Origin: an uncultured Bacteroidales bacterium
GTDB taxonomy: Bacteria > Bacteroidota > Bacteroidia > Bacteroidales > UBA932
Assembly: GCA_900318015.1 (NCBI GenBank)
Contig: ONJB01000002.1
Coordinates: 1 to 64,000 of the forward strand
DNA: 64,000 nt
Direction: 5' to 3'
The notes below the pieces were generated by a model. That model did not search any database and was not told the origin of the DNA. It was given only the letters and a program-made list of their open reading frames with translations. Shown one piece after another: positions 7,320 through 16,265 of the stretch. The translations under genes were made by a program, and so were the position numbers. Positions within the stretch are counted from its first letter, which is position 1; each line of letters starts with the position of its first letter.

Positions 7320-7928
7320 ATGAAGACGGTCATCCTCACCGGGGGAATGGGCAGCGGCAAGTCCGCTGTCGCCGCCTTGCTCAAGGCGCGGGGCGTTCCC
7401 GTGTACGACTCCGATTCCCGGACCAAATCCCTGTATGACCGTGACCCCGCCCTCGTGGGGCGGCTGGAAGCGGTGCTGGGCACCGGCCTCCGGGCTGCCG
7501 ACGGCCGGCTGAACCGCGCGAAACTCGCTTCCATCATCTTCTCGGACCCGGCCCGGAAGGCCGCCGTGGAGGAGCTCGTGCACCCCGCGGTGCTGGAAGA
7601 TTTCCGCCGCTGGAAACGCTGGCACCGGCCGCAGGGATGGACCTACGGCCCCGTTCCCTTCGTCGTCCTGGAATCGGCCATCATCCTGTCCTGCCCGGTC
7701 TTTGACGGGGTGGGGAACCGGGTGGTCCTGGTCGATGCGCCCGAGGCGGTGCGCGTGGCGCGCTCCGTCGCCCGGGACGGTTCGGACCCCGAAGCGGCCC
7801 TCCGCCGTATCCGGCAGCAGCATTTCGACCTGGCCCGCGTGGACGCCGTCCTCCGGAACGACGCCTCCCTGGAAGCCCTGTCCGCCGAGACGGACCGCGT
7901 TTTTCTGAATTTATTCGTATCTTTGTAA
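7320..7928 (+). CDS. coaE: Dephospho-CoA kinase
   Basis: Last step of coenzyme A synthesis: ATP-dependent phosphorylation of dephospho-CoA. 202 residues from ATG 7320, 4 nt after ybbR; a longer frame upstream overlaps ybbR and is rejected. P-loop GGMGSGKS at 8-15, VYDSDSRTKSLY at about 26-37, LASIIFSDP and LVHPAVLEDF are family marks, and VLRNDASLEAL sits near the C-terminus where the family has its conserved N-D/N-G motif. Confidence 0.93.
   Translation: MKTVILTGGMGSGKSAVAALLKARGVPVYDSDSRTKSLYDRDPALVGRLEAVLGTGLRAADGRLNRAKLASIIFSDPARKAAVEELVHPAVLEDFRRWKRWHRPQGWTYGPVPFVVLESAIILSCPVFDGVGNRVVLVDAPEAVRVARSVARDGSDPEAALRRIRQQHFDLARVDAVLRNDASLEALSAETDRVFLNLFVSL
7918..7925 (+). promoter_or_regulatory. 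Internal -7 box ahead of the DUF5606-type gene
   Basis: TATCTTTG, fitting TAnnTTTG, overlaps the last codons of coaE and lies 25 nt before the next ATG. It could give the downstream genes their own transcript. The -33 region is T-rich but has no exact TTG. Confidence 0.5.
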
Positions 7929-7949
7929 ACTATAAAACAGTAGCATATC

Positions 7950-8375
7950 ATGAAAACCGACCTTGCCAAAACCCTTTCCGTCCGCGGCCAGCGCGGACTG
8001 TTCACCTATATCGCCCAGTCGCGCAACGGCGCCATCGCGGAATCCCTCCGTGACCACAAACGCACGAACTTCGCGGCGAACGCCGGCATCACCACCCTCG
8101 CGGACATCTCCATCTACACCCTGGAAGGGGAACTGAAGCTCAAGGAAGTCTTCCTCAAGCTCCAGTCCGTCCTCGGCGAAGCCGACGCCCCGTCCTCCAA
8201 GGACGACGTCTCCAAGATCAAGGCCCTCTTCGACAAGGCTGTCCCCGACTACGACGGCGACCGCTTCTACGTGTCCCACATGAAGAAGGTCGTGGACTGG
8301 TACAACGAACTGAAGAACTACGCCTCCCTCGACTTCGTGGAAGAGGAAGAGGAGGCCGCCGAGCCCGAGGCCTAG
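7950..8375 (+). CDS. DUF5606-type conserved Bacteroidota protein
   Basis: 141-residue soluble protein. It begins MKTDLAKTLSVRGQRGLFTY, followed by IAQSRNGAIAESL, ITTLADISIYTLEGELKLKEVF and a C-terminal helical part (RFYVSHMKKVVDWYNELKNY), then an acidic tail. The pattern is that of a small protein conserved across Bacteroidota and annotated DUF5606; its N-terminal half resembles an SH3-like barrel. No function is known. It is joined to rimO: the stop TAG is directly followed by the ATG of rimO. Confidence 0.7.
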   Translation: MKTDLAKTLSVRGQRGLFTYIAQSRNGAIAESLRDHKRTNFAANAGITTLADISIYTLEGELKLKEVFLKLQSVLGEADAPSSKDDVSKIKALFDKAVPDYDGDRFYVSHMKKVVDWYNELKNYASLDFVEEEEEAAEPEA

Positions 8376-9695
8376 ATGCCTACCCTGCAGGTCATCACCC
8401 TGGGGTGCTCCAAGAACACCGTCGATACGGAACACCTCCTGTACCAGGTACGGAACGCTTATGAGATCGTCCCGGAAGAGGAAGTGCGCCCGGTCGATGT
8501 CCAGCTGATCAATACCTGCGGCTTCATCGGCGACGCCAAGGAGCAGTCCATCCAGACCATCCTGGCTTCCGTCCAGCGAAAGAAGGACGGGGAAATCGGC
8601 CGTCTCCTGGTGTTCGGCTGTCTCTCCCAGCGCTACAGCCGCGAAATGCCGGACCTCATTCCGGAAGTGGACGGCTGGTTCGGCGCGCGGGACCTGGATC
8701 CCGTCGTCCGGGCCCTCGGCTGCCGGCCGGACCCGGCCTCGGCCCACCGTCGCGTCCGCACGGATGGCATTCATCCCTACGCCTATCTCAAGATTTCGGA
8801 GGGCTGCGACCGGCGCTGTTCCTACTGCGCCATCCCGCTTATCCGCGGTCCGCACAAGTCCGTGCCCATGGACACGCTCGTGCGGGAGGCGGAAGAACTG
8901 GCCGCCCAGGGTGTCCGGGAGCTGGTGATCATCGCCCAGGATACGACCTATTACGGCCTGGACCTGTACGGGAAACGCTCGCTGGCGGAACTCCTCCGCC
9001 GCCTTTCCGCCGTGGAAGGCATCGAGTGGCTCCGGATCCACTATTCCTATCCGGCCGATTTCCCGGAGGACGTGCTGGACGAGATGGCGGACAATCCGAA
9101 GGTCTGCCGCTACATGGACATTCCCCTGCAGCACATCGCGGACCCGGTCCTGGACCGGATGCGCCGCCATGTGGACGGGGCCTGGACGCGGGAACTCATC
9201 CGCCGGATGCGGGAGAAAGTGCCCGGCGTGGTCCTTCGGACGACCTTGATCGTGGGTCATCCCGGCGAGACGCCTTACGCTTTCCGGCAACTGCTCCAAT
9301 TCGTGGAGGAAGCCCGCTTCGAACGCCTCGGCGCCTTCACCTACTCGGAGGAGGAAGGAACCTACGGGGCCAACCATTTCGACGACGCGATCACCCCGCG
9401 GACGAAGAAAATGCGTCTTTCCCGCCTGATGGAACTGCAGCGTGGCATTTCTCTTGCATACAATCTCTCACGCGTGGGGACGGAAGTCCGCGTCCTGGCG
9501 GACGACTTCGTGGACGGCGTTTTCGTATGCCGCAGCGAATTCGAAAGCCCGGAGGTGGACGGCGAGATCCTGGTGAAGTACGAGCCGGACCGGTTCGGGG
9601 GCATCGAGCCCTACTCCCTGGTCGGCAGTTTCTTCCAGGTGAAGGTCGTCTCCGCCGACGAGTATGATTTGACTGCAGAACTTGTGGAATTATGA
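8376..9695 (+). CDS. rimO: Ribosomal protein uS12 methylthiotransferase RimO
   Basis: Radical-SAM methylthiotransferase that modifies an aspartate of ribosomal protein S12. 439 residues. UPF0004 domain cysteines C11, C48 and C82 (LGCSKN, NTCGF, FGCLSQRY) bind one iron-sulfur cluster; the radical-SAM triad C144, C148, C151 in CDRRCSYC binds the other. RimO-specific wording includes GCSKNTVD, ISEGCDRRCSYCAIPLIRG and YMDIPLQHI. C-terminal TRAM domain about 370-439. The gene overlaps the next one by ATGA. Confidence 0.95.
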   Translation: MPTLQVITLGCSKNTVDTEHLLYQVRNAYEIVPEEEVRPVDVQLINTCGFIGDAKEQSIQTILASVQRKKDGEIGRLLVFGCLSQRYSREMPDLIPEVDGWFGARDLDPVVRALGCRPDPASAHRRVRTDGIHPYAYLKISEGCDRRCSYCAIPLIRGPHKSVPMDTLVREAEELAAQGVRELVIIAQDTTYYGLDLYGKRSLAELLRRLSAVEGIEWLRIHYSYPADFPEDVLDEMADNPKVCRYMDIPLQHIADPVLDRMRRHVDGAWTRELIRRMREKVPGVVLRTTLIVGHPGETPYAFRQLLQFVEEARFERLGAFTYSEEEGTYGANHFDDAITPRTKKMRLSRLMELQRGISLAYNLSRVGTEVRVLADDFVDGVFVCRSEFESPEVDGEILVKYEPDRFGGIEPYSLVGSFFQVKVVSADEYDLTAELVEL

Positions 9696-10621
9696 GAAGA
9701 TTCACCCTGACCTTGGGGCTCGCCGCCCTGGCGCTGGCCGCTTGTTCGCCCCAGACCCTGACCTTTAACGTGGATATGCGCCACCCGTCGAAATCCGGCA
9801 TCGACCTGAGCCGGAAGTCGATGTCCGTCGTGTACATGGATGACGGGAAGGCGGACACCACGTTCAGCAACGGCGTGGCCTCCAGCCTCGCCCGCAGCCT
9901 CGAGGAAGACTATTTCGCCGGCAACGAGGCCATCGGCGTGTACAAGATCCCCATGGACTCCGTGTCCCTGGACCTGATGCACGGCCTGGTGATGGACAGC
10001 GGCGACGACGTCGTCTTCCTGCTGGGCCCGCCCACCTTCGGGGAAGTGGCCCTGTCGGACCCCGTTTCCGTGAAGAATCCCGTGAGCGTGGATTCCGCCT
10101 TCGTCTCCGATGCGCAGATTCCGTACAACGCGAAGCTCTTCGTCTATGACAGCATGGACAAGGAGGACAAGCTGCACGTTTTCCGCGGCAGCAGCGTCCT
10201 CCGCACGCGGATCTTCTCCAGCGGCGTGACCGCCAAGGAATTCCTGAAGGAGAAGGCCCTGAAGTCCCAGAAGGACTGGGGCGCGGAGCTGGTGGGCAAG
10301 CAGATTTCGAACCGCTTCGTCCCCACCTGGAAGGAAGAGGACTATACGCTCTACTACTTCGAAGGCTGGGACGAGGACTGGGTCGTCGCCGCCTCCCTGG
10401 CCTACAACATGCAGTGGAAGAAGGCCGCGGACATCTGGATGAAGAAGATCAACGACAACAACTACACCAAGCGCGGCTGCGCCTGCTACAATACGGCCCT
10501 GGCCTTCTACATGATGGGCGACCTGAACCTCGCCACCAAATGGCTGGACCGCGCCGACCAGTACGGCAAGCCCGACCTCTCCCCGGGACTCCGCAAACGG
10601 ATCGAAGCCCGAAAGAAGTAA
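9692..10621 (+). CDS. DUF6340-type lipoprotein of unknown function
   Basis: 309 residues with a lipoprotein signal peptide (MRRFTLTLGLAALALAAC, C18 as acylated residue). The mature part starts SPQTLTFNVDMRHPSKSGID and carries a beta-rich region to about 200, then a TPR-like helical end (WVVAASLAYNMQWKKAADIW, YNTALAFYMMGDLNLATKWL). This arrangement matches Bacteroidota envelope lipoproteins annotated DUF6340. No enzyme motif was seen. It overlaps rimO by 4 nt and its stop directly precedes the ygiQ ATG. Confidence 0.6.
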   Translation: MRRFTLTLGLAALALAACSPQTLTFNVDMRHPSKSGIDLSRKSMSVVYMDDGKADTTFSNGVASSLARSLEEDYFAGNEAIGVYKIPMDSVSLDLMHGLVMDSGDDVVFLLGPPTFGEVALSDPVSVKNPVSVDSAFVSDAQIPYNAKLFVYDSMDKEDKLHVFRGSSVLRTRIFSSGVTAKEFLKEKALKSQKDWGAELVGKQISNRFVPTWKEEDYTLYYFEGWDEDWVVAASLAYNMQWKKAADIWMKKINDNNYTKRGCACYNTALAFYMMGDLNLATKWLDRADQYGKPDLSPGLRKRIEARKK

Positions 10622-12397
10622 ATGCAGCCCGAGAACGCGTATATGTTCCCGACCTCCGTGAAGGAGGTGCAGGCGCTGGGTTGGGATTACATCGACGTAA
10701 TCATGGTGACCGGCGACGCGTTCGTGGACCATCCGTCCTTCGGGACGGCCGTCATCGCCCGGTGGCTCCAGAAATGGGGCTACCGGGTTGCCGTTGTTCC
10801 CCAGCCCAACTGGCGGGATGACCTGCGGGATTTCCGCAAGCTGGGGGCGCCGCGGCTCTATTTCGGGGTCAATGCGGGCGCGATGGACTCGATGGTGAAC
10901 CACTATACCGCCTCCAAGCGCCTCCGGCATGACGACGCCTACACCCCCGAAGGCAAGGCGGGCGCCCGGCCCGACTACGCCGTCACGGTCTATACGAAGA
11001 TCCTGAAGGAACTCTATCCGGACGTCCCGGTCATCATCGGCGGCATCGAGGCCTCCCTCCGCCGCCTGACGCACTACGACTACTGGAAAGACTGCCTCAT
11101 GCCTTCCATCCTCGTCACCTCCGGTGCCGACTACCTCTGCTACGGCATGGGCGAACGCCCGATGCTCGCGCTGACGAAAGGTATCGAAAACGGATGGAAC
11201 CGCCACCGCATGGAAGCGATTCCGCAGATTGCGGTCTTCAAGACCGGCGCCTGGAAGGAAAAGGAAGGCGTTCTGGTCCTTCATGGTTTCGAGGAGTGTC
11301 AGAAAGACAAGTTCAAGTTCGCCGAGAATTTCCATTGGATCGAGACCCATGCGAACCTGATGCATCCCGATACGATCATCGAGCCGGTGGGGGATGGGTA
11401 TGTGCAGATCAATCCGCCCTATCCGACGGCGACGACCGAGGAGATGGATTCGTACTGGGACCTGCCGTTCACAAAGCTGCCGCATCCGCGGTACAAGGGG
11501 AAGCGGATTCCCGCGTATGATATGATCAAGTTCTCGGTATGCACGCACCGGGGATGCTTCGGCGGGTGCAATTTCTGCACGATCGCCGCGCACCAGGGAA
11601 AATTCATCTCTTCCCGGAGCGAGGCGTCCATCCTCAAGGAAGTGCGGGCGCTGAACAACCTGCCGGATTTCGCCGGGAACATCTCCGATGTGGGCGCCCC
11701 CACGGCGAACATGTACGGGATGCACGGGAAGAACCAGGACATCTGCGCGAAGTGCCGGCGGCGGTCGTGCCTGTTCCCGGCCCGCTGCCCGAACCTGGAC
11801 TGCGACCACACGCGCCTGCTGGACCTGTACCACCGGATCGACAGTACCAAAGGCATCCGGCACTCCTACATCGGCAGCGGCATCCGCTACGACCTGTTCC
11901 TGACCGAGGACGGTTTTGTCGACGAGAGTTCGAAGCCGTACCTGAAGGAACTGGTCCTGGACCATACTTCGGGCCGTCTGAAGGTGGCTCCGGAACATAC
12001 CGAGGACCACGTGCTCCAGAAGATGGGCAAGCCTTCCTTCCGCCTGTTCGAGCGGCTCCGGAAGGAGTTCGACCGGGTGAACCGGGAGGCGGGGACCCAT
12101 GTGGGCCTCGTCCCGTATTTCATCTCGTCGCATCCCGGGTGCACGCTCAAGGACATGGAGCGATTGGCTAACCATCCGGCCCTGCGGGGCATCTGGATGG
12201 ACCAGGTGCAGGATTTCACGCCCACGCCGATGACCACGTCCTCCGTCATGTTCTGGTCCGGATACGACCCCCGCGACCTCAAGCCGGTGTTCACCGAACG
12301 GGATATGGAACGGAAACGCATGCAGAAATCCTTTTTCTTCAAGAATTCCTCAAAAAAAAGTCGGGAGGGTATTGCCAAATCAAAAAAAGGGAATTAA
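10622..12397 (+). CDS. YgiQ-family radical SAM protein
   Basis: 591 residues. N-terminal YgiQ domain (MFPTSVKEVQALGWDYIDV, RLYFGVNAGAMDSMVNHYTA, IIGGIEASLRRLTHYDYW), then a radical-SAM core with cluster cysteines C312, C316, C319 (CFGGCNFC) and later KVAPEHTEDHVLQKMGKP, and a C-terminal Cys-free tail. The substrate of YgiQ proteins is unknown. E. coli YgiQ is longer (over 700 residues) because of a C-terminal extension absent here. Last gene of the nusB-rimO cluster. Confidence 0.9.
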   Translation: MQPENAYMFPTSVKEVQALGWDYIDVIMVTGDAFVDHPSFGTAVIARWLQKWGYRVAVVPQPNWRDDLRDFRKLGAPRLYFGVNAGAMDSMVNHYTASKRLRHDDAYTPEGKAGARPDYAVTVYTKILKELYPDVPVIIGGIEASLRRLTHYDYWKDCLMPSILVTSGADYLCYGMGERPMLALTKGIENGWNRHRMEAIPQIAVFKTGAWKEKEGVLVLHGFEECQKDKFKFAENFHWIETHANLMHPDTIIEPVGDGYVQINPPYPTATTEEMDSYWDLPFTKLPHPRYKGKRIPAYDMIKFSVCTHRGCFGGCNFCTIAAHQGKFISSRSEASILKEVRALNNLPDFAGNISDVGAPTANMYGMHGKNQDICAKCRRRSCLFPARCPNLDCDHTRLLDLYHRIDSTKGIRHSYIGSGIRYDLFLTEDGFVDESSKPYLKELVLDHTSGRLKVAPEHTEDHVLQKMGKPSFRLFERLRKEFDRVNREAGTHVGLVPYFISSHPGCTLKDMERLANHPALRGIWMDQVQDFTPTPMTTSSVMFWSGYDPRDLKPVFTERDMERKRMQKSFFFKNSSKKSREGIAKSKKGN

Positions 12398-12402
12398 TAT
12401 TG
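12372..12402 (+). promoter_or_regulatory. Candidate promoter of the small acidic protein gene
   Basis: TTG at 12372-12374, 20 nt spacer, TAATATTG at 12395-12402 (one mismatch to TAnnTTTG), overlapping the end of ygiQ and 29 nt before the ATG at 12432. Confidence 0.5.
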
Positions 12403-12431
12403 CACCCGTAAAACCTAAAACCCGACTACTG

Positions 12432-12800
12432 ATGGCAGACAACAAGAAAAGACACGTCGTAAGTTATGAGAAGATGCCCCTGAACCCGGAGCTTGCGGCC
12501 GCCTTTGCTGAGAAATATCCCCGTGGATTCTCCGACTACCTGACCGACCTCGTGAAATATCCGAAGCCCGATGGCACGTCCTTCTATGCCGTGACCGTGG
12601 AGATCCCCGATGCCATCTACCTCGTGAAGATCAACGTGAAGACCGACGACCTTGAAGACGTCGAGCGCTGGCTCGAGGGCGAGGAAGATGCCGAGAACGA
12701 GGCCGTGGCCGGCGGCAGCGCCGACGCCTCCGATGCGGCCGGCGAAACCCTGCCCGACGACAACATCGCCCAGTACGGCAGCGGATCCGACGACGAATAA
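12432..12800 (+). CDS. Conserved small acidic protein, function unknown
   Basis: 122 residues from ATG 12432 (MADNKKRHVVSYEKM); an upstream in-frame ATG overlaps ygiQ and the promoter and is not preferred. Residues 1-75 look folded (PELAAAFAEKYPRGFSDYLT, FYAVTVEIPDAIYLVKINV), residues 76-122 are an acidic, low-complexity tail ending GSGSDDE. Similar short proteins with an acidic tail occur in Bacteroidales, but I do not recognise a named family. Located 3 nt before the ClC gene, so probably co-transcribed. Confidence 0.6.
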   Translation: MADNKKRHVVSYEKMPLNPELAAAFAEKYPRGFSDYLTDLVKYPKPDGTSFYAVTVEIPDAIYLVKINVKTDDLEDVERWLEGEEDAENEAVAGGSADASDAAGETLPDDNIAQYGSGSDDE

Positions 12801-12803
12801 GCC

Positions 12804-14531
12804 TTGGAAAACAAGATTGTCAAATACATCTGGGGCCCGCTGAGGGCCCTTTTGCATTCCCTGCCGGTCCGGAGCCAGATTCCCGTCCTGTCGGTCGTGA
12901 CCGGCGTGCTGTGCGGCCTGGCGGCCGTCCTGCTGAAGGTGACCATCCGCGCCATCCATCATGGGCTGGAGAGCCTGGTCGGGGGAGCGAACTGGCTGTA
13001 CCTGCTCCTGCCCGGCGTGGGTATGCTCCTGAGTTTCCTCATCGTCCGATACATCGTCCGGGACAACATCGGCCACGGCGTGACGAAAGTCCTCCAGGCC
13101 GTGTCCAAGAACGAGTCCAAGATCAAGCGGCACAACATGTTCTCGTCGCTGGTGACGAGCGCCCTCACCATCGGTTTCGGCGGTTCCGTGGGCGCGGAAG
13201 CTCCCATCGTGTACACGGGGGCGGCCATCGGTTCCAACCTGGGCCGCTACATGGGCCTGTCCTACCGGGGAATGACGCTCCTGCTGGGCTGTGGCGCGGC
13301 CGGCGCGGTGGCGGGCATCTTCAACGCTCCGCTCGCCGGCGTCCTGTTCACCCTGGAGATCCTCCTCTTCAACCTGTCCATGAGCTCCCTCCTGCCGCTG
13401 CTTCTTTCTTCGGTGTCGGCGACAATGGTTTCCTATCTCATTCTCGGCCGCAATACGCAGTTTGCCTGCTCGCTCGTCGAGTTCTCGATGCGGAACATCC
13501 CGTTCTACCTCCTGCTGGGCGCATTCTGCGGATTCTGCTCGCTGTATTTCATCAAGATGACGCTCTGGCTCGAGGATGGATTCGGCAAGATGAAGAACCC
13601 CTGGCTCCGCTGGGCCTTGTGCGCTCTGGGGCTCGGCCTCCTGATCTTCCTGTTCCCGCCGCTGTACGGCGAGGGTTACGATGATGTGGGCCATCTCCTG
13701 AACGGGCAGGCGGACGGCGCTGTCTGGTTCTTCGCGCTGATCCTGCTCCTCAAGGTGTTCGCCATGACTTTCACGAACGCCGGCGGCGGCGTGGGCGGTA
13801 CGTTCGGTCCCACGCTCTTCGTGGGCGCCATCGCGGGATACGTGCTGTCCTCCTCCCTGAACCTTGTCCTTCCCGGTCAGGTGCCGGTGCCCAACTTCGT
13901 CCTTGTGGGCATGGCCGGCCTCATGGCGGGCGTGATGCAGGCCCCCTTGACGGCCATCTTCCTCATTGCTGAAATATCGGGCGGTTACGGGCTCCTGATG
14001 CCCCTCATCCTGACGGCGGCCATCTCCTATGCCACCACCCGCATCTTCGAGAAGTACTCCATCTACACGAAGCGCATCGCGCAGACGGGCGAACTCCTCA
14101 CCCACGATTCCGACCAGGCCGTCCTGACGCTCCTGAAGACGGAATCCCTCGTGGAGACGGACTTCACGCCGGTGCACATCGACGACACCCTGGGCGCCCT
14201 GGTCGAAGCCGTGGCCGTCTCCCGCCGCAACGTCTTCCCGGTCCTGGACGGCAAGAAGCGCTTCCAGGGCTATGTGGACCTGTCCGACATCCGCCGGGAC
14301 ATGTTCCGCACGGACCTCTACGATACGGCCAGGGTGTACAACTACCTGCGTTCCGCCCCGGAGTTCGTGTATCCGGACGAGCCCATGGACAGCGTCATGC
14401 GCAAATTCAGTAAAACCGGCGCCTGGAACCTCCCGGTCGTAGACCGCGACCTCAAGTACGTAGGCTTCCTCTCCCGCTCCAAGATCTTCAACGCCTACCG
14501 CGAAGAACTCCGGGATTTCTCCCAGGATTGA
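12804..14531 (+). CDS. ClC-family chloride channel/transporter with CBS pair
   Basis: 575 residues from a TTG start at 12804, 3 nt after the preceding stop. About ten hydrophobic helices fill residues 25-440. Family marks: GSVGAEAP (the GxGxExP element with the gating glutamate), later GGGVGGTFGPTLFVGA, which supplies the second chloride-binding region. The C-terminal 130 residues form two CBS domains (VHIDDTLGALVEAVAVSRRN and DEPMDSVMRKFSKTGAWNLP), likely nucleotide-sensing. It sits in the inner membrane; channel versus proton-coupled exchanger cannot be decided by eye. Confidence 0.92.
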   Translation: MENKIVKYIWGPLRALLHSLPVRSQIPVLSVVTGVLCGLAAVLLKVTIRAIHHGLESLVGGANWLYLLLPGVGMLLSFLIVRYIVRDNIGHGVTKVLQAVSKNESKIKRHNMFSSLVTSALTIGFGGSVGAEAPIVYTGAAIGSNLGRYMGLSYRGMTLLLGCGAAGAVAGIFNAPLAGVLFTLEILLFNLSMSSLLPLLLSSVSATMVSYLILGRNTQFACSLVEFSMRNIPFYLLLGAFCGFCSLYFIKMTLWLEDGFGKMKNPWLRWALCALGLGLLIFLFPPLYGEGYDDVGHLLNGQADGAVWFFALILLLKVFAMTFTNAGGGVGGTFGPTLFVGAIAGYVLSSSLNLVLPGQVPVPNFVLVGMAGLMAGVMQAPLTAIFLIAEISGGYGLLMPLILTAAISYATTRIFEKYSIYTKRIAQTGELLTHDSDQAVLTLLKTESLVETDFTPVHIDDTLGALVEAVAVSRRNVFPVLDGKKRFQGYVDLSDIRRDMFRTDLYDTARVYNYLRSAPEFVYPDEPMDSVMRKFSKTGAWNLPVVDRDLKYVGFLSRSKIFNAYREELRDFSQD

Positions 14532-14572
14532 TTTTTTTTCGGCACAGCCTGCATAAACTGTCTGAAAATCAT

Positions 14573-14580
14573 TATATTTG
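14573..14580 (+). promoter_or_regulatory. -7 box of the M28 peptidase gene
   Basis: TATATTTG fits TAnnTTTG and lies 39 nt before the ATG at 14620. No exact TTG at -33. The 88-nt gap after the ClC gene contains no convincing terminator hairpin, only a T run. Confidence 0.5.
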
Positions 14581-14619
14581 TAAGAGTTAAACATGTGTAA
14601 TTCTTACAAATCCATTCCT

Positions 14620-16176
14620 ATGAAGAGATTCTTGGTCTCCCTGTCGCTCCTGGCCCTGGCCTTCGGCGGCAACGTGGCGTATGCGCAGGTCGCTGAATCG
14701 GCCGATTGGGCCACCCGCATCAAGGCGGAAGGCCTGGGCCGTTCCCAGGTCGAAGAACTGGCCCAGTACATGACGGACTATGTCGGTTCCCGGCTCACCG
14801 CTTCCCTCCAGAAGCGCCGTGCCGATTCGCTCATGCTCGTGAAACTCACGGAAATCGGGCTGTCGAATCCCCGTTCCGCCTATGCCACGGAGTTCACCCG
14901 CGGCGGCTGGGACGTCGTCAAGACGTATGCGGCGATGACCGCGCCCTATTACTGCGCCTTCTCTGTGACCCCCCGGGCCTGGTCCGGCAGCACCAAGGGC
15001 CTTGTAAAGGGCGAATGCGTCGTGTTCGACGTCCAGACCAAGGAAGACCTTGAGAAATACCGCGGAAAGGTGGCCGGCAAGATCCTGCTCATCCCTTCCA
15101 CGCGGACGGTCGAAATCAATTTCGAGCCGCTGGCGACCCGTTATGACGAGAAGGAATTGGAGGCGATGACCAAGGACGACCGGGCGCAGGCCCGCGCCGG
15201 CCGTTACGGCGGCGGACGGATGAACTACGATTACCGAGCCATGATGGAGCTCCGCCAGCTGATGGCCGATTTCTATAAGACGGAGAAGCCGCTGTGCATC
15301 GTGAACGGCAGCGGTACCTTCAATGTCCCGAGCGGATCCGGCGTCAGCTACACGGCCGGGGATCCCGAACCCCTTCCCGAACTCAACATGCCGCTCGAGG
15401 ACCACGGCCGCATGGTCCGCCTGATCAACCGCGGCCAGAAGGTCGAGATGGAACTGGAACTGATCAACCGCTTCACCAACGACACCGAAGTCCATAACCT
15501 CTATGCGGAGATTCCCGGCACCGATCCCAAGCTGAAGGACGAGATCGTCCTCATCGGCGCGCACTACGACTCCTGGCACGGCGGCACCGGCGCGGCCGAC
15601 AATGCCTCCGGCTGCATCGTGATGGTGGAGGCGATGCGCATCCTGAAGGAACTGGGTTTCAAGCCCAAGCGGACCATCCGGCTCGCCCTGTGGGGCGGCG
15701 AGGAGCAGGGTCTCTACGGCTCCCGCGGCTACCTGGACAACTATCTGTACAAGGATGGCAAGAAGCTGCCCGGCTTCGACAAGTTCGCCCTCTACCTGAA
15801 CATGGACAATGGCTCCGGCCGCTTCCGCGGCATTTACCTGGAGCGGAACGACGGCGCTTTCCCGTTCTTCGAGGCGTGGATGAAACCCATCGAATCCCTG
15901 GGCTTCCAGTACCTGTCGCCCCGCACCACCGGCAGCACGGACCATGTCACCTTCAACCGCCTGGGCCTGCCTTCCTACCAGTTCATCCAGGATGAACTCG
16001 AATATGGCCGGACCTACCACACCCTCATGGACACCTACGAGCGCCTCTCCCTGGGCGACCTGCGGCTGAACGCCACCATCGTGGCCTGGCTGGCCGCCTG
16101 CGCCGCGGACGATCCCGGCCGGATTCCCGTCAATCCCTCCATCGACCTCAGCCGACAGCAGCAGCGGGCTTTCTAG
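14620..16176 (+). CDS. Secreted M28-family zinc metallopeptidase
   Basis: 518 residues from ATG 14620, chosen because it opens a clean signal peptide (MKRFLVSLSLLALAFGGNVA, cleaved after AYA-Q). The catalytic M28 domain spans about 290-510: HYDSWHGGTGAADNASG (zinc His and bridging Asp), LWGGEEQGLYGS (catalytic Glu pair), LNMDNGSG (zinc Asp) and TGSTDHVTF (zinc His). A PA-like insert lies upstream. Aminopeptidase or carboxypeptidase type cannot be told. Probably periplasmic. It has its own promoter and lies next to the glycan locus without an obvious link. Confidence 0.88.
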   Translation: MKRFLVSLSLLALAFGGNVAYAQVAESADWATRIKAEGLGRSQVEELAQYMTDYVGSRLTASLQKRRADSLMLVKLTEIGLSNPRSAYATEFTRGGWDVVKTYAAMTAPYYCAFSVTPRAWSGSTKGLVKGECVVFDVQTKEDLEKYRGKVAGKILLIPSTRTVEINFEPLATRYDEKELEAMTKDDRAQARAGRYGGGRMNYDYRAMMELRQLMADFYKTEKPLCIVNGSGTFNVPSGSGVSYTAGDPEPLPELNMPLEDHGRMVRLINRGQKVEMELELINRFTNDTEVHNLYAEIPGTDPKLKDEIVLIGAHYDSWHGGTGAADNASGCIVMVEAMRILKELGFKPKRTIRLALWGGEEQGLYGSRGYLDNYLYKDGKKLPGFDKFALYLNMDNGSGRFRGIYLERNDGAFPFFEAWMKPIESLGFQYLSPRTTGSTDHVTFNRLGLPSYQFIQDELEYGRTYHTLMDTYERLSLGDLRLNATIVAWLAACAADDPGRIPVNPSIDLSRQQQRAF

Positions 16177-16208
16177 CGCGCGGAACCTTTCTTTTCGGTA
16201 CGCATCGC

Positions 16209-16239
16209 TTGCGTTTTTTGGGTCGGTTTGCTAACTTTG
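16209..16239 (+). promoter_or_regulatory. Promoter of the GH92-to-C69 operon
   Basis: TTG (16209-16211), exactly 20 nt, TAACTTTG (16232-16239): a full Bacteroidota promoter, 26 nt before the ATG at 16266. Confidence 0.75.
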
Positions 16240-16265
16240 TAAACTGACACTAAAACGTACACGCG

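Noticed and set aside
9611..12175. An 854-codon minus-strand frame opposite the lipoprotein and ygiQ genes
   Set aside because: Antisense shadow; the plus strand has radical-SAM cysteines and a lipobox.
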